Origin: Nocardia aurantiaca
GTDB lineage: Bacteria; Actinomycetota; Actinomycetes; Mycobacteriales; Mycobacteriaceae
DNA: 64,000 bases
Direction: 5' to 3'
NCBI RefSeq assembly: GCF_009708175.1
Contig: NZ_WMBB01000006.1
Location: 186,001 to 250,000 of the forward strand
Positions 24,661 to 34,552 of the stretch are shown here, in pieces. The position numbers were made by a program, and so were the translations under genes. The notes under the pieces are model-generated. The model had not been told where the DNA came from. It did no database searches and worked only from the letters and a program-made list of their open reading frames with translations. The stretch's first letter is position 1. Each line of letters starts with the position of its first letter.

Positions 24661-25914
24661 TCAGGCAGCGGCGGGTTCGACGTGGGTAGGGGTGCGACGC
24701 GCTGCGTGAGCGCCCCGCACCGCCAGCGGCAGCACCCATGCCGACGCGAGTTGGTCCAGGCTCGTCGACCCGCCGATGCCGAGCCGATTGTGGACGAATC
24801 CGACGGAGAGTCCCAGGCGGGGTTCGGCCCAGCCGAACGATCCGCCCAGACCGATATGCCCGAAGCCCGCGCGGGCACCCGGAACGGGCAGCGAGTGATA
24901 ACCCATGTGCCACATCATCGGGACGTAGAACAGCGCGCGGTCGAGCCGGTAGCTCTCCACGCGCCGCATGGCCCTGATGGTCGCCGGCGACAGGAAGCGG
25001 CGGCCCTGGTGCATGCCCTCGTTGGCGAGCGCGCTGTACACCGTGGCCAGGCCCTTCGCGGTGCAGACCCCATTGCCCGCACCCAGCTCTGTGCGCAGGA
25101 TGGGCGGATCGTCGCCTTCGAGCAGCTGATCCAGGCCGGGCAGGAACAGCGCGCGGACCACGGCACCCAGCGGGCCGGGCACGGAGTAGGCCCGGCCCAG
25201 GGCCAGCGAGACGTAGTCGGTGCCGACCGCAGACAGCTTGTTGCCGTACAGCATCGCGGCGCTGGTGGGCGATCCGGCCGGCGGGCGGCCCAGGTGAATG
25301 CCCTCGGTGCCCAGCGGTTCGGCGACCTCGGTGCGGAACAGTTCGGCCATGCCGCGGCCGGTGACCGCGCGCGCCAGCCCCGCCAGCAGCCAGCCGTAGG
25401 TGAGCGCGTGATAGGTCGGAAGGCCCAGCAGGTGATCGGGTTTCGCGGCGGCCAGGCGCTCTTCCATCATGCGGTGGTCGAGCACGTCTTCCAGGCCGCG
25501 GGCGATCTCGGGCAGCCCGTACAGGCCGGCGCGGTGGGACAGCAGCTGCCGTACGGTGATCCGTCCCTTGCCGTTGGCGGCGAATTCGGGCCAGTAGTGA
25601 GCGACGGGGGCGTCGTAGTCGATCAGGCCGCGGTCGGCGAGCCGGTGGATGACCGTGGCCGCAATGCCTTTGGTTGCGGAGAAGACGATAGCGCCGGTGT
25701 CGGCGTCCCAGGGCCGGCGCGGTGCGGCCTCCCCGGTCCAGATCTCGACCAGCGGCTCTCCACGCAGGTGCACAGTGAGCGCCCCTCCGGCGCCCGGTTT
25801 ACCGCCGACCATCCGCGCGAATGTACGTACCAGGGGACGGAATTCGGCGGTCGCGTACCCACCCACCGTGGTGGGTAGTTCCACGAGCCCCGTGGAGAAA
25901 GCGTCATTGCTCAC
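24661..25914 (-). CDS. Beta-lactamase-like serine hydrolase (esterase)
   Basis: A 417-residue protein of the class C beta-lactamase/LipE-like family. The catalytic SxxK motif is SATK in AIVFSATKGIAATVIHRLADRG, and a tyrosine motif follows in PTYHALTYGWLLAGLARAV. LLSHRAGLYGLPE and GFGHIGLGGSFGWAEP are further family marks. There is no signal peptide, so it is probably cytoplasmic; mycobacterial relatives are esterases. The start is GTG at 25914. It converges with acs, 15 bp apart. Confidence 0.9.
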   Translation of the reverse strand: MSNDAFSTGLVELPTTVGGYATAEFRPLVRTFARMVGGKPGAGGALTVHLRGEPLVEIWTGEAAPRRPWDADTGAIVFSATKGIAATVIHRLADRGLIDYDAPVAHYWPEFAANGKGRITVRQLLSHRAGLYGLPEIARGLEDVLDHRMMEERLAAAKPDHLLGLPTYHALTYGWLLAGLARAVTGRGMAELFRTEVAEPLGTEGIHLGRPPAGSPTSAAMLYGNKLSAVGTDYVSLALGRAYSVPGPLGAVVRALFLPGLDQLLEGDDPPILRTELGAGNGVCTAKGLATVYSALANEGMHQGRRFLSPATIRAMRRVESYRLDRALFYVPMMWHMGYHSLPVPGARAGFGHIGLGGSFGWAEPRLGLSVGFVHNRLGIGGSTSLDQLASAWVLPLAVRGAHAARRTPTHVEPAAA

Positions 25915-26088
25915 AATTCCACGGTACGAGCGCTGGCGGCGCGGGGCAATGGCGATACGGCGGAGTTATTCTCCCCGGCCGAGTGGTTATTCGGGCTGGC
26001 CGGGTAGCGACAATGGCGTTATCGGGACAAGGTTTACCGAGATCGGGCGCGCTCGGGTGATCGGCGGCCGGCTGCGTAGGCTGTGGCC

Positions 26089-27480
26089 ATGCGAAGGCCG
26101 TGGTCGTTGCTCGCGCCGGTGCTGGTCATGCTCGCACTCGTGCTCGCCGGATGTTCGTCGCCGATGCGGGAGGCCGCGCCGGGCGGTTTGACCGGGGACT
26201 GGCACGGAAGCATCGAGATTCCCGACCATCCGCTGGCCGTGGGGGTCACCTTCACCGATGAGGGCAAGGCCACCATCGACATTCCGGCACAGGGCGTCGA
26301 CGCCGCTCCGCTCGGCGATGTGAGCAACGATCCCGATGACGTGGCCTGGACCCTCGCCAAGATGCCGGGCAATCCGTCGTTCCAGGGCAAGTACGACAAG
26401 GGCTCCGACAGCATCAAGGGCCGGTTCAGCCAATCCGGGCAGACCTTTCCGCTGAACCTGACCCACGGCAAAGTCGAGGGTCCGCCGCGGCCTCAGGAGC
26501 CGAAACCGCCGTACCCGTACAAGTCCGAGGACGTCAGCTACCCCAGCGGGGACATCACCATCGCGGGGACGCTGACCGAGCCCAACAGCGGCGGGCCGTT
26601 CCCGACCGTCGTGCTGATCAATGGCAGCGGACCCAATGACCGCAATGAGGAACTGCTGGGCCACAAGCCGTTCCTGCTGCTGGCCGACACCCTCACCCGC
26701 GCGGGTTACGCGGTGCTGCGCACCGACAAGCGCGGCGTCGGCAAGACCGGCGGGCACCTGGACAGCGCGACCTATCAGGAACTCACCGACGACATCGGCG
26801 CCGGAATGGCCTTCCTGCACGGGCGTTCGGAGATCGACGCCAAGCGGATCGGCCTGCTCGGCCACAGCGAGGGCGGATATCTCGTGCCGCTGTACGCCAC
26901 GAGGCCGGACAGCGGGGTGGCGTTCGTGATCATGATGGCGGGGCCGTCGGTGCCCGGGTCGGATGTGCTGGTGGAACAGAACCGGCTGATCCTCACCGCA
27001 CAGGGGGCCACGCCCGAGCAGATCAGTCAGCAGGTCGCGTTCTCCTCGACGCTGGCGACGCTGCTGCGCTCGGGTGATCTGGAGGCCGCCAAGACCTATG
27101 TGCGGCAGCACAATGACAGCCTGCCCGCCGACAAGAAGCTGTCCGAGGCGGATATCGACGATCTGGTGACGCCGTACATGGCCGCGCTGGTCGACTACGA
27201 CCCGGCCCCGGCGCTGTCGGCGCTGCGGGTGCCGGTGCTGGCCCTCTACGGCAGCAAGGATCTCCAGGTGCCCGCGGCCCAGAACGAGGGTCCCGCGCGC
27301 ACGCTGCTGGCCGCCGATCCGGACGCGACCGTGCACGTCTTCGACGGGCTCAATCACCTGATGCAGCCCGCCGACAAGGGCACGCCCGACGAATACGCGA
27401 AGATCGAGACCACCATCGACCCGCAGGTGCTCACCTTCGTGACGGATTGGCTGACGCAACGATTCCCGCCTGCCCGCTGA
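26089..27480 (+). CDS. Secreted alpha/beta hydrolase lipoprotein
   Basis: A 463-residue protein. MRRPWSLLAPVLVMLALVLAGCSS is a lipoprotein signal with lipobox VLAGC. The region to about residue 140 is a beta-rich domain, and the rest is an alpha/beta hydrolase: VVLINGSGPNDRNEE is the oxyanion region, LLGHSEGGYLVPLYA holds the nucleophile serine, and FDGLNHLMQP the histidine. The ATG at 26089 is preferred over the GTG 6 bp upstream because a TAGGCT box lies 6 nt before it. Substrate is unknown. Confidence 0.88.
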   Translation: MRRPWSLLAPVLVMLALVLAGCSSPMREAAPGGLTGDWHGSIEIPDHPLAVGVTFTDEGKATIDIPAQGVDAAPLGDVSNDPDDVAWTLAKMPGNPSFQGKYDKGSDSIKGRFSQSGQTFPLNLTHGKVEGPPRPQEPKPPYPYKSEDVSYPSGDITIAGTLTEPNSGGPFPTVVLINGSGPNDRNEELLGHKPFLLLADTLTRAGYAVLRTDKRGVGKTGGHLDSATYQELTDDIGAGMAFLHGRSEIDAKRIGLLGHSEGGYLVPLYATRPDSGVAFVIMMAGPSVPGSDVLVEQNRLILTAQGATPEQISQQVAFSSTLATLLRSGDLEAAKTYVRQHNDSLPADKKLSEADIDDLVTPYMAALVDYDPAPALSALRVPVLALYGSKDLQVPAAQNEGPARTLLAADPDATVHVFDGLNHLMQPADKGTPDEYAKIETTIDPQVLTFVTDWLTQRFPPAR

Positions 27481-27540
27481 CCGGGCACGCGCACAGTGCG
27501 CGAAGCAGTGGCGCACGCGCGCTTCGCTTGTAAGAGTGAT

Positions 27541-28158
27541 GTGGTGGGAATCTACGAAGACCGGGTGCTGCCCAGGCTGATCGACCTGTGCTGCGGTGCG
27601 AAGCAGATGGATCCGGAGCGGCAGCGGGTCTGCGCCGACCTGCACGGGCGCGTGGTCGAGATCGGGTTCGGGTCCGGGCGCAATGTCCCGTTCTATCCGG
27701 GCTCGGTGAAGTCGGTGAGCGCGGTCGAGCCCGCCGACCTCGGGTGGAGACTGGCCGCCGAACGGTTGGCCGCCGCGACGGTTCCGGTGGAACGCGCCGG
27801 TCTGGACGGACAGTCGCTGCCATTCGAGGACGACAGCTTCGATTCCGCGCTGTCGACGTGGACGCTGTGCACCATTCCGGATGTCGAGACCGCGCTCGCC
27901 GAAGTGCGCCGAGTGCTGGTGCCCGGCGGTACGTTCCATTTCGTCGAGCACGGTCTCGCCCCCGATGCCGGTGTCCAGAAGTGGCAGCACCGGTTCAACT
28001 CGGTGCAGAGGACGCTGGCCGGTGGCTGCCACCTCAACCGCGATATTCGCGGCCTGATCGAAGCCGCGGGATTCGAAATCCGCGATATCGATCGGTACTA
28101 CCAGCAGGGCCCGAAGCCCTGGGTCGCGCTCTCATTGGGCGTCGCGATCGCCGCGTGA
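27541..28158 (+). CDS. Class I SAM-dependent methyltransferase
   Basis: About 205 residues. The SAM-binding glycine motif is VVEIGFGSGRNVPFYP, the acidic residue after strand 2 is in SAVEPADLG, and DSFDSALSTWTLCTIPDVETALAEVRRVLVPGG is the usual core of UbiE/MenG-like methyltransferases. The C terminus ends in hydrophobic residues (WVALSLGVAIAA). GTG codons at 27541, 27544 and 27496 are all possible starts; 27541 is chosen because homologues begin shortly before the YEDRVLPRLIDL motif. The substrate cannot be read from the sequence. Confidence 0.83.
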   Translation: MVGIYEDRVLPRLIDLCCGAKQMDPERQRVCADLHGRVVEIGFGSGRNVPFYPGSVKSVSAVEPADLGWRLAAERLAAATVPVERAGLDGQSLPFEDDSFDSALSTWTLCTIPDVETALAEVRRVLVPGGTFHFVEHGLAPDAGVQKWQHRFNSVQRTLAGGCHLNRDIRGLIEAAGFEIRDIDRYYQQGPKPWVALSLGVAIAA

Positions 28159-28183
28159 GATCGCCGCGACGGCCGCGTGAGGG

Positions 28184-28588
28184 TTATTGCGGCCGGCCAC
28201 CGTACGGGACCGTGATCAACTCCATGTAGTGGCCGGCGGGATCGAGGAAATAGATCCCCCGGCCGCCGTCATTGTGGTTGATCTCGTTGACGGCCCGCTG
28301 CCGCGGATCGGCCCAATAGGTGAGCCCATACCGCTTGATCTTCTCGTAGGCCGCGTCGAATTCGTCCTCGGAAACGAGGAAGGCGTAGTGCTGTGGTTGC
28401 GGTTCGCCCTCGAAACCCGGTGGCAGATTGGCGAAGTCGAAGGTGACGCCATTCCCGACGGTGATCGGTAGGAATGGCCCCCACGGCTTGCCCACCTCCA
28501 CCCCGAGGATGTCCGCCCAGAATTCCGCGGAGACTCGATTGTCCGTGCACGCGACAATGGTGTGGTTGAACTGGATAGTGATGGGAAT
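28184..28588 (-). CDS. VOC (glyoxalase-like) family protein with a non-standard start
   Basis: About 134 residues. The frame opens ITIQFNHTIVACTDNRVSAE, a normal VOC N terminus with the metal-type histidine in FNHTIV, and ends INHNDGGRGIYFLDPAGHYMELITVPYGG (second half of the fold). No ATG, GTG or TTG precedes the VOC domain: the likely start is ATT at 28588, where relatives have Met-Pro-Ile-Thr-Ile, or ATC at 28582, 7 nt after AGGAG. The first standard codon, GTG at 28501, would remove the first beta strand and the histidine. Either a rare start codon is used or the gene has lost its start. Confidence 0.8.
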   Translation of the reverse strand: MPITIQFNHTIVACTDNRVSAEFWADILGVEVGKPWGPFLPITVGNGVTFDFANLPPGFEGEPQPQHYAFLVSEDEFDAAYEKIKRYGLTYWADPRQRAVNEINHNDGGRGIYFLDPAGHYMELITVPYGGRPQ

Positions 28589-29029
28589 TCTCCTGTGCTC
28601 GTGACGATCCCGACCCTGGACCGGTACGAGTCGGCCGACAGGAGCATCGCCACGTCCTCGACGTTAACCACCCGCGTGCGCTTCCGCCAAGCGACGTGTG
28701 CGAACCGTCACAGCGCCGCCAGGCCGGCATTCCCGTCGCTCGCCGTGGCCGCCCGGACCCGCGCAGCCGCCGGTAGCCCGAGGTAGCCCGCCGGCCGGGC
28801 CGCGAGTGCGGCGTGACCGAAGCGCTTCATCGGACAGCCCAGCGCCCGCGGCCGTCGGCGCGGCGCGCACGGTCTCCGATTCCCTTGCGGCGGTGACCAT
28901 CATGGCGTCGAAGGTGATCTCACGAACCAGATCGATCCCGGATCCATCCGGAAGGTAGACCGTCCACCGGGGCCGGATCGACCGGCGTCTCGGCCGCAGC
29001 GGCCCGCGCGTCGGCAGAGCGGTTTCACG
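28589..29029. other. Intergenic region without a supported gene
   Basis: This 441 bp gap lies between the VOC gene and rarD. A minus-strand frame reads LPDGSGIDLVREITFDAMM around 28890-28950, followed by low-complexity Gly/Arg/Ala. It has no convincing start, matches no family I know, and may be a gene fragment or chance. No clear terminator or repeat is seen. Confidence 0.4.
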
Positions 29030-30031
29030 CTATTCGGGGACGGTGACCGTCGGGCGGCGCGAGCGGCGCAGGGCGTCGGCGGTGAAGATGGCCAGGGCCA
29101 GCCAGATGAGGGCGAAACCGGCCCAGCGGGAGGCGGGCATGGGTTCATGGCCCACCGCGACTCCCCAGGTGAGCTGGAGGGCCGGGGTGAGGTATTGGAG
29201 GATTCCCATGGTGGACAACGGAACTCGCGGTGCGGCCAGCGCGAACAAGACCAGGGGCACGAGGGTGACCGGGCCGGTCAGCATGAGCAGGGTGGTGTGC
29301 GGGACCGAGGAGCCGAAGGTGGCGTTCCCGGTGAGGGCGATGACGACGACGGCGATCAGGGCGAAGGGGGCGGCCGCCAGACCCTCCGCTGCCAGGCCGG
29401 GCAGGGCGTCGAGCCGGATCACCTTCTTGACCAGGCCGTAGGTGGCGAAGGAGCAGGCCAGGATCAGGGCGATCCACGGCGGGCTGCCGTAGTCGACGGT
29501 CAGCACGATAACCGCCGTCGCACCCAGTCCGAGCGCGACCCACTGCGGTGGGCGCAGTCTCTCGCGAAAGATGAGGACGCCGAAGGCGACCGTTACGAGC
29601 GGATTGATGAAGTAGCCGAGCGCGCACTCCACCACATGGTGGGAGATGACGCCGTACACATAGGTGCCCCAGTTCAGTGAGATGGCCGCCGATGCCACCG
29701 CCGCCAATCGCCAGGTCCGCGCGTCGATCCGCCGCAACTCGCCGATCCGCCCGGCCACCAGCAGCGCCAGCAGCGCGACGACGAGGGTCCACAGGATCCG
29801 TTCGACCAGCACCTCGCCCGCGCTCGCGAAGGACAGCAGCCCGAAGAACGCGGGGAACAGGCCCCAGAGGAAGTAAGCGCCGATGCCGAACGCGATGCCG
29901 GTGTCGCGTCCGCTGTCATGCCGGGTGAACCGGCCGCGCCATCCGGGCTTGGCCGTCATGACGGCCCCGGCGCCGGCGACCTCGGCCGGATGCGGGATGG
30001 CGGACTCCGGGTTCTGATGTCCTTCGGCCAC
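29030..30031 (-). CDS. rarD: RarD/EamA-family transporter
   Basis: A 333-residue protein with about ten hydrophobic helices. The RarD hallmark opens the membrane part: GIAFGIGAYFLWGLFPAFFGLL, followed by VERILWTL. NWGTYVYGVISHHVVECALGYFINPL is the second conserved block, and LQYLTPALQLTWGVAVGHEPM the third. The family belongs to the drug/metabolite transporter superfamily; its substrate is not settled. The first 40 residues are polar, and an internal ATG (Met25) could be the true start. It diverges from ctpE. Confidence 0.88.
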   Translation of the reverse strand: MAEGHQNPESAIPHPAEVAGAGAVMTAKPGWRGRFTRHDSGRDTGIAFGIGAYFLWGLFPAFFGLLSFASAGEVLVERILWTLVVALLALLVAGRIGELRRIDARTWRLAAVASAAISLNWGTYVYGVISHHVVECALGYFINPLVTVAFGVLIFRERLRPPQWVALGLGATAVIVLTVDYGSPPWIALILACSFATYGLVKKVIRLDALPGLAAEGLAAAPFALIAVVVIALTGNATFGSSVPHTTLLMLTGPVTLVPLVLFALAAPRVPLSTMGILQYLTPALQLTWGVAVGHEPMPASRWAGFALIWLALAIFTADALRRSRRPTVTVPE

Positions 30032-30170
30032 CCAATGACGTTAGCGTGCGCAACAAATCCTTTTGTGCCCGATTTGCCGGATTGCCTCTGACCTGGCGCT
30101 GCAGCCCGTCCCGACGCCAGGAAAGTTGGCTATACCTGGGCTAACCCGTCGGCCCGCTAGCCTGGTCGGC

Positions 30171-32609
30171 ATGTCGATCACCGCGCAGGCAACGAGTCCG
30201 CCCAGTCCACCCGCGTTGGGACTCACCGCCGCCGAGGTGGAGAAGCGCCGCCGGGACGGGCTCACCAATGACGTGCCGCAGCGGGCCAGCCGGTCCGTGA
30301 GGGACATCGTCAGGGCGAATGTGTTCACCCGGATCAACGCGATCCTCGGCGTGCTGTTCATCCTGGTGCTGGCCACCGGATCGCTCATCGACGGCATGTT
30401 CGGACTGCTGATCATCGCCAACAGCGCGGTAGGCATCATCCAGGAGGTCAGGGCCAAGAACACCCTGGACAAGCTGGCCATCATCGGTCAGGCCAAGCCC
30501 ATGGTGCGGCGCGAGGGCAGGACCACCGCCGTGGCGCCGCAGGAGATCGTGCTCGACGACATCATCGAACTCGGGCCCGGCGACCAGATCGTCGTCGACG
30601 GCGAGGTGATCGAGTCCGAGCTGCTCGAGGTCGACGAGTCGCTGCTCACCGGCGAGGCCGATCCGATCGACAAAACCGTTGGCGCCCATATCATGTCGGG
30701 CAGCTTCGTGGTGTCCGGGAGCGGCGCCTACCGGGCCACCAAGGTCGGCAAGGACGCCTACGCCGCCAAACTCGCCGACGAGGCCAGCAAGTTCACATTG
30801 GTGAAATCGGAGCTGCGCAGCGGTATCGACACCATTCTGAAAGTCATCACCTACCTGCTGATTCCGGCGGGTCTGCTGTCCATCTACAACCAGCTGGTCT
30901 CGTCCAAGGAATCCTGGCGGCCCGCCGTCAACGGCATGGTGGCAGCGCTGGTGCCCATGGTGCCCGAGGGTCTGGTGCTGATGACCTCCATCGCGTTCGC
31001 GGTCGGCGTGATCCGCCTCGGCGCGCGCAAGTGTCTGGTGCAGGAGCTGCCCGCCATCGAGGGGCTGGCCCGGGTGGACGTGGTGTGCGCGGACAAGACC
31101 GGCACGCTCACCGAGAACGGCATGCGACTCTCGGAAGTCCGTCCCGTGAACGACATTCCGGAGGCGACGCTGCGCGAGGTGCTGGCCGCGCTGGCCGCCG
31201 ACGATCCGCGGCCCAATGCCAGCGTGCTGGCCATCAAGGAGGCGCTGCCCGACGCGCCGGGCTGGCAGTCCAGTGGGGTCGCGCCGTTCTCCTCCGCCAA
31301 GAAGTGGAGCGGCATGTCCTACGGCGAGCGCGGCAACTGGCTGATGGGCGCGCCGGACGTACTGCTGGATCCGGCCTCCGAGATCGCCGACACCGCACAG
31401 GACATCGGTGCCAAGGGTCTGCGCGTGTTGCTGCTGGCCCGCAGCGACCGGCCGGTGGACGCGCCGGACGCGCCCGGACAGGTCACCCCGGCGGCGCTGG
31501 TAGTGCTCGAGCAGAAGGTACGGCCCGACGCCAGGGGGACGCTGGAATACTTCGCCTCCCAGCATGTTTCGACCAAGGTCATCTCCGGCGACAATGCGGT
31601 GTCGGTCGGTGCGGTGGCGTCCTCGCTGGGATTGCCGGGCGGCCACGACCCGGTCGACGCCCGCAAGCTGCCGACCGACCAGGACGAGCTGGCCGATGTG
31701 CTGGAGCACAAGACCGTCTTCGGCCGCGTCCGCCCGGATCAGAAGCGCGCCATGGTCGGTGCGCTCCAATCGCGCGGCCACACCGTCGCCATGACCGGTG
31801 ACGGCGTCAATGACGTGCTCGCCCTGAAGGACGCCGATATCGGCGTCGCCATGGGCTCGGGCAGCCCCGCTACCCGCTCGGTGGCGCAGATCGTGCTGTT
31901 GGACAACAAATTCGCGACCCTGCCCTATGTGGTGGGCGAGGGCCGCCGGGTGATCGGCAATATCGAACGGGTCTCCAACCTGTTCCTCACCAAGACCGTC
32001 TACTCGGTGGTGCTGGCCTTCCTGGTCGGCATCGTGGGCATCGGCTCCCAGATCTTCGGCTACAAGGCCATCGGCTACCCATTCCTGCCCCGCCACGTGA
32101 CGATCGCCGCCTGGTTCACCATCGGCATCCCCGCCTTCATCCTCTCCCTCGCCCCCAACAACGAACGCGCCCGCACCGGATTCGTCGGCCGCGTCATGCG
32201 TTTGGCGGTCCCCTCGGGCGTGGTGATCGGCGTGATGACCTTCATCTCCTACCTCGTCGCCTACAAGGGCCCCGACGTGAGCGAGACCGCCAAGGTCCAA
32301 GCCGGCACCACCGCCCTGATCACCCTCCTGATCATCGCGGTCTGGGTCCTGGCCATCGTCGCCCGTCCCTGGAACTGGTGGAAGATCCTCCTGGTGGCGG
32401 GTTCCGTCGCGGGCTACCTCATCCTGTTCGCAGTGCCCTTCACCCGCCACTTCTTCAAACTCGACCCCTCGAACGTGGCCTTGACGACTTCGGCCATCGT
32501 GTGCGGCGGAATCGGCATCGTCCTGGTCGAGACTGCCTGGTGGCTCAGCGCCAAGTACCTCGGCGACTCGCCACATACCCATATCGAAGCTGTGGACGAA
32601 ATACACTGA
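30171..32609 (+). CDS. ctpE: CtpE-like P-type cation ATPase
   Basis: An 812-residue membrane pump. The actuator motif is TGEADPIDK, the phosphorylated aspartate is in [12 protein letters not shown], and the hinge is [46 protein letters not shown] is the membrane helix carrying the PEGL cation-site motif of this subfamily; mycobacterial CtpE is reported to take up calcium. Helices flank the cytoplasmic domains in the usual 4+6 arrangement. The ATG at 30171 is chosen because TAGCCT lies 7 nt upstream (leaderless). A terminator hairpin follows at 32625. Confidence 0.92.
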   Translation: MSITAQATSPPSPPALGLTAAEVEKRRRDGLTNDVPQRASRSVRDIVRANVFTRINAILGVLFILVLATGSLIDGMFGLLIIANSAVGIIQEVRAKNTLDKLAIIGQAKPMVRREGRTTAVAPQEIVLDDIIELGPGDQIVVDGEVIESELLEVDESLLTGEADPIDKTVGAHIMSGSFVVSGSGAYRATKVGKDAYAAKLADEASKFTLVKSELRSGIDTILKVITYLLIPAGLLSIYNQLVSSKESWRPAVNGMVAALVPMVPEGLVLMTSIAFAVGVIRLGARKCLVQELPAIEGLARVDVVCADKTGTLTENGMRLSEVRPVNDIPEATLREVLAALAADDPRPNASVLAIKEALPDAPGWQSSGVAPFSSAKKWSGMSYGERGNWLMGAPDVLLDPASEIADTAQDIGAKGLRVLLLARSDRPVDAPDAPGQVTPAALVVLEQKVRPDARGTLEYFASQHVSTKVISGDNAVSVGAVASSLGLPGGHDPVDARKLPTDQDELADVLEHKTVFGRVRPDQKRAMVGALQSRGHTVAMTGDGVNDVLALKDADIGVAMGSGSPATRSVAQIVLLDNKFATLPYVVGEGRRVIGNIERVSNLFLTKTVYSVVLAFLVGIVGIGSQIFGYKAIGYPFLPRHVTIAAWFTIGIPAFILSLAPNNERARTGFVGRVMRLAVPSGVVIGVMTFISYLVAYKGPDVSETAKVQAGTTALITLLIIAVWVLAIVARPWNWWKILLVAGSVAGYLILFAVPFTRHFFKLDPSNVALTTSAIVCGGIGIVLVETAWWLSAKYLGDSPHTHIEAVDEIH

Positions 32610-32624
32610 CCTGCCGGGCAATTC

Positions 32625-32654
32625 AACCCGGGGCCGCTCTGACCGCCCCGGGTT
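32625..32654 (+). terminator. Terminator behind ctpE
   Basis: A perfect 10 bp stem AACCCGGGGC / GCCCCGGGTT with a 10 nt loop, followed by TCGTTG. It starts 15 bp after the ctpE stop and overlaps the first unit of the tandem repeat at 32640. Confidence 0.7.
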
Positions 32655-32823
32655 TCGTTGTGCCGCGGCGCCTGAGTTGCACATGACGCGGCCCGGTGCC
32701 TCGGCATGACGCAACCCGAGGTTCGGTCCTGACGCAGGCTGAGGCTCAGTCCTGAAGCAGCTCCCGGGTTCGGTTGTCACGCAGCCGCGGGATTCGGTTG
32801 CGGCGCGGCGTCGGGGTTTCCGG
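32640..32823. repeat. Degenerate 23-24 bp tandem repeat, about eight units
   Basis: Units begin at 32640, 32661, 32684, 32707, 32730, 32753, 32777 and 32801, so the period is 21, then 23 for four steps, then 24. The best units read TGACGCAACCCGAGGTTCGG and TGACGCAGGCTGAGGCTCAG plus TCC. The rough consensus is TGACGCRGCCCGGGGTTCGG. The period is not a multiple of three across the array, so it is not a coding repeat. It fills most of the ctpE-phzF gap. Confidence 0.75.
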
Positions 32824-32928
32824 GGCGGAAGCCCCTGAAAGCTCGGAGCGTTGAACTGGTCGCATGGTTTGGCTCGCCGGGGGTTGGTCGTTCTGGGCAG
32901 TAATTGAATTCGCAGGTACCTTGGCGCC

Positions 32929-33756
32929 ATGGAGGTCTTGCTGCATCAGCTCGACGCATTCGCCGACGCGCCCTTCTCGGGCAATCCCGCGGCGGTCATG
33001 CCGCTGGTGTCGTGGCTGCCGGACGAGCTGTTGCAGCAGCTGGCGGAGGAGAACAATCTGGCGGAGACGGCCTTCTACACATCGGCGCTTCCGGCGGAAG
33101 CGGGTGCACCGCCGGACAACTCGCCCGCTTTCCACCTGCGCTGGTTCACGCCGACCGTGGAGGTCGAACTGTGCGGGCACGCCACCATGGCGGCGGCCGC
33201 GCAGATTCTGGAGGACATGCATCCGGGCGCGGATCGGGTCCACTTCTACACGCGCGGCGGGTGGTTGCGGGTGGATCGGGATCGCGACGATCTGGTGCTG
33301 GACCTGCCGTCGGTGTCATCGGTGGAAATCGATGTGCACGAGGAACTTCCGCACCTGCTCGCCGAAGCGCTCGGGGTGCGGCCGCTGCGGGCGTTCGAGG
33401 GCACCGATGTGGTGCTGTTCCTGACCGCCGAACACGAAGTGCGCGAATCACATCCGAACTTCGCGGCGTTTCCCGATTTGAACCGCGCCGCCATCCTCAC
33501 GGCGGCGGGCGATGAGGTCGACTTCGTATCCCGGGTCTTCGCACCCGGGCAGGGTATTCCCGAGGACCCGGTTACCGGGTCCGCGCATGCCCAGCTCGCC
33601 CCGCTCTGGAGCCGAGAACTCGGCCGCACCAGCCTCACCGCCCGCCAGCTGTCCCGCCGCGGCGGGGCCATGCGCTGCGCCCTCACCGGGGACCGGGTTC
33701 GGCTCACCGGCCGCTGCCGCCGCTACCTCGACGGCGTAGTGCGCCTGCCGGACTGA
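32929..33756 (+). CDS. PhzF-family isomerase/epimerase
   Basis: A 275-residue protein with the two-lobed diaminopimelate-epimerase-like fold. The N terminus QLDAFADAPFSGNPAAVMPL, the catalytic glutamate in EENNLAETAFY, FTPTVEVELCGHATMAAA, and the second-lobe EDPVTGSAHAQLAPLW are all standard PhzF motifs. There are no phenazine genes nearby, so it is one of the many stand-alone members with unknown substrate. TACCTT lies 6 nt before the ATG, suggesting a leaderless transcript. Confidence 0.92.
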   Translation: MEVLLHQLDAFADAPFSGNPAAVMPLVSWLPDELLQQLAEENNLAETAFYTSALPAEAGAPPDNSPAFHLRWFTPTVEVELCGHATMAAAAQILEDMHPGADRVHFYTRGGWLRVDRDRDDLVLDLPSVSSVEIDVHEELPHLLAEALGVRPLRAFEGTDVVLFLTAEHEVRESHPNFAAFPDLNRAAILTAAGDEVDFVSRVFAPGQGIPEDPVTGSAHAQLAPLWSRELGRTSLTARQLSRRGGAMRCALTGDRVRLTGRCRRYLDGVVRLPD

Positions 33757-33922
33757 GGGATTCAGCGCACGGTGATCTGCCGGGTGCGGGACCGCCGGTC
33801 TCGGCCTTGTCCAGCAAGGGTTCCCAGAAGCCGGTGTCCACCTGGGACAGGGCATCGCGCAGGCCGTCACAGGCGCCGTGGGGAACGGCGTGGCGGCTGA
33901 CTGGCCGCCATGGCAATCCCAC
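33704..33922 (-). CDS. Doubtful small ORF or gene fragment
   Basis: A 72-codon minus-strand frame starting at an ATG. Its first 55 residues look protein-like (SRHAVPHGACDGLRDALSQV, DTGFWEPLLDKAETGG), but the last part is low-complexity and overlaps the phzF 3' end by 53 bp on the opposite strand. No family is recognised. It may be the end of a gene whose front was lost, in keeping with the stumps beside it. Confidence 0.25.
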   Translation of the reverse strand: MGLPWRPVSRHAVPHGACDGLRDALSQVDTGFWEPLLDKAETGGPAPGRSPCAESLSPAGALRRRGSGGSGR

Positions 33923-33976
33923 CGCAACAAAACGGGCGTCCCAGCAGACGAGGCGATGCGGCAGCTGTTTCCGATG

Positions 33977-34549
33977 TCATCCGGAAGGGCTCGGGGCGCC
34001 GGGGCCGGTTCGGTTGTCGTCGGCTCGATTCAGCCACCCGGACAGTAGGGCGCGTTCGGCGTCGGTGAGCATCGGCAGCTTCGGCGCGAGGGCCCGGAAG
34101 GCGGCGACTGCTGCGGTCGTGCTGTTTTCGGGGAGGGTCGGCATGTCGATGAGGATCGATCCCATCACCGCGTCGTACATCGCGTCGGCAAGGTCGAGGT
34201 GCCGATCTTCCGGTGGGACCGACAGGAGGGCGAGCACGGCACCGGTGCCGGCGGCGTGGATGAGTTCGACGGCGCGAGATTCGGTGACGCGAAGTCGCCC
34301 GGCTGCCGCGACGCGGTGCACCCGGGCACGCAGAACCTCCAGTCCGGCGGCCGCCGCCGGTGAGGAATTCCCGCGGCCGGGATCGGTGAGCAGGCCGAAC
34401 ACGGCCGGGTTGGCCAACCCGAAGCCGATATGCGTGTCCCACCCGGCCCGAAGATCGGCCACCGGGTCGCCGCTGTGTTCGACGAGCGTCTTTCCCGCGA
34501 CATAGGTGGACAAGACGTGCTCTGCGACAGCGTTGAGCAGCGCCTCTTC
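33977..34549 (-). pseudogene. TetR-family regulator, C-terminal stump
   Basis: About 190 codons of a TetR ligand-binding domain survive: it begins at EALLNAVAEHVLSTYVAGKT, a sequence that normally follows the recognition helix (position ~50 of such proteins), continues with WDTHIGFGLANPAVFGLL, and ends at a normal stop. The whole helix-turn-helix is missing. Upstream, the frame is open but runs through sequence antisense to the reductase stump. The 5' break near 34550 abuts the break of the plus-strand stump. Confidence 0.75.
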
Positions 34550-34552
34550 GGT

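Noticed and set aside
32640..32823. Possible CRISPR array
   Set aside because: Short degenerate tandem units without constant repeat and variable spacer.
30141..32930. A 929-codon minus-strand frame across ctpE and the tandem repeat
   Set aside because: Antisense to the P-type ATPase; the repeat part is not coding by periodicity.
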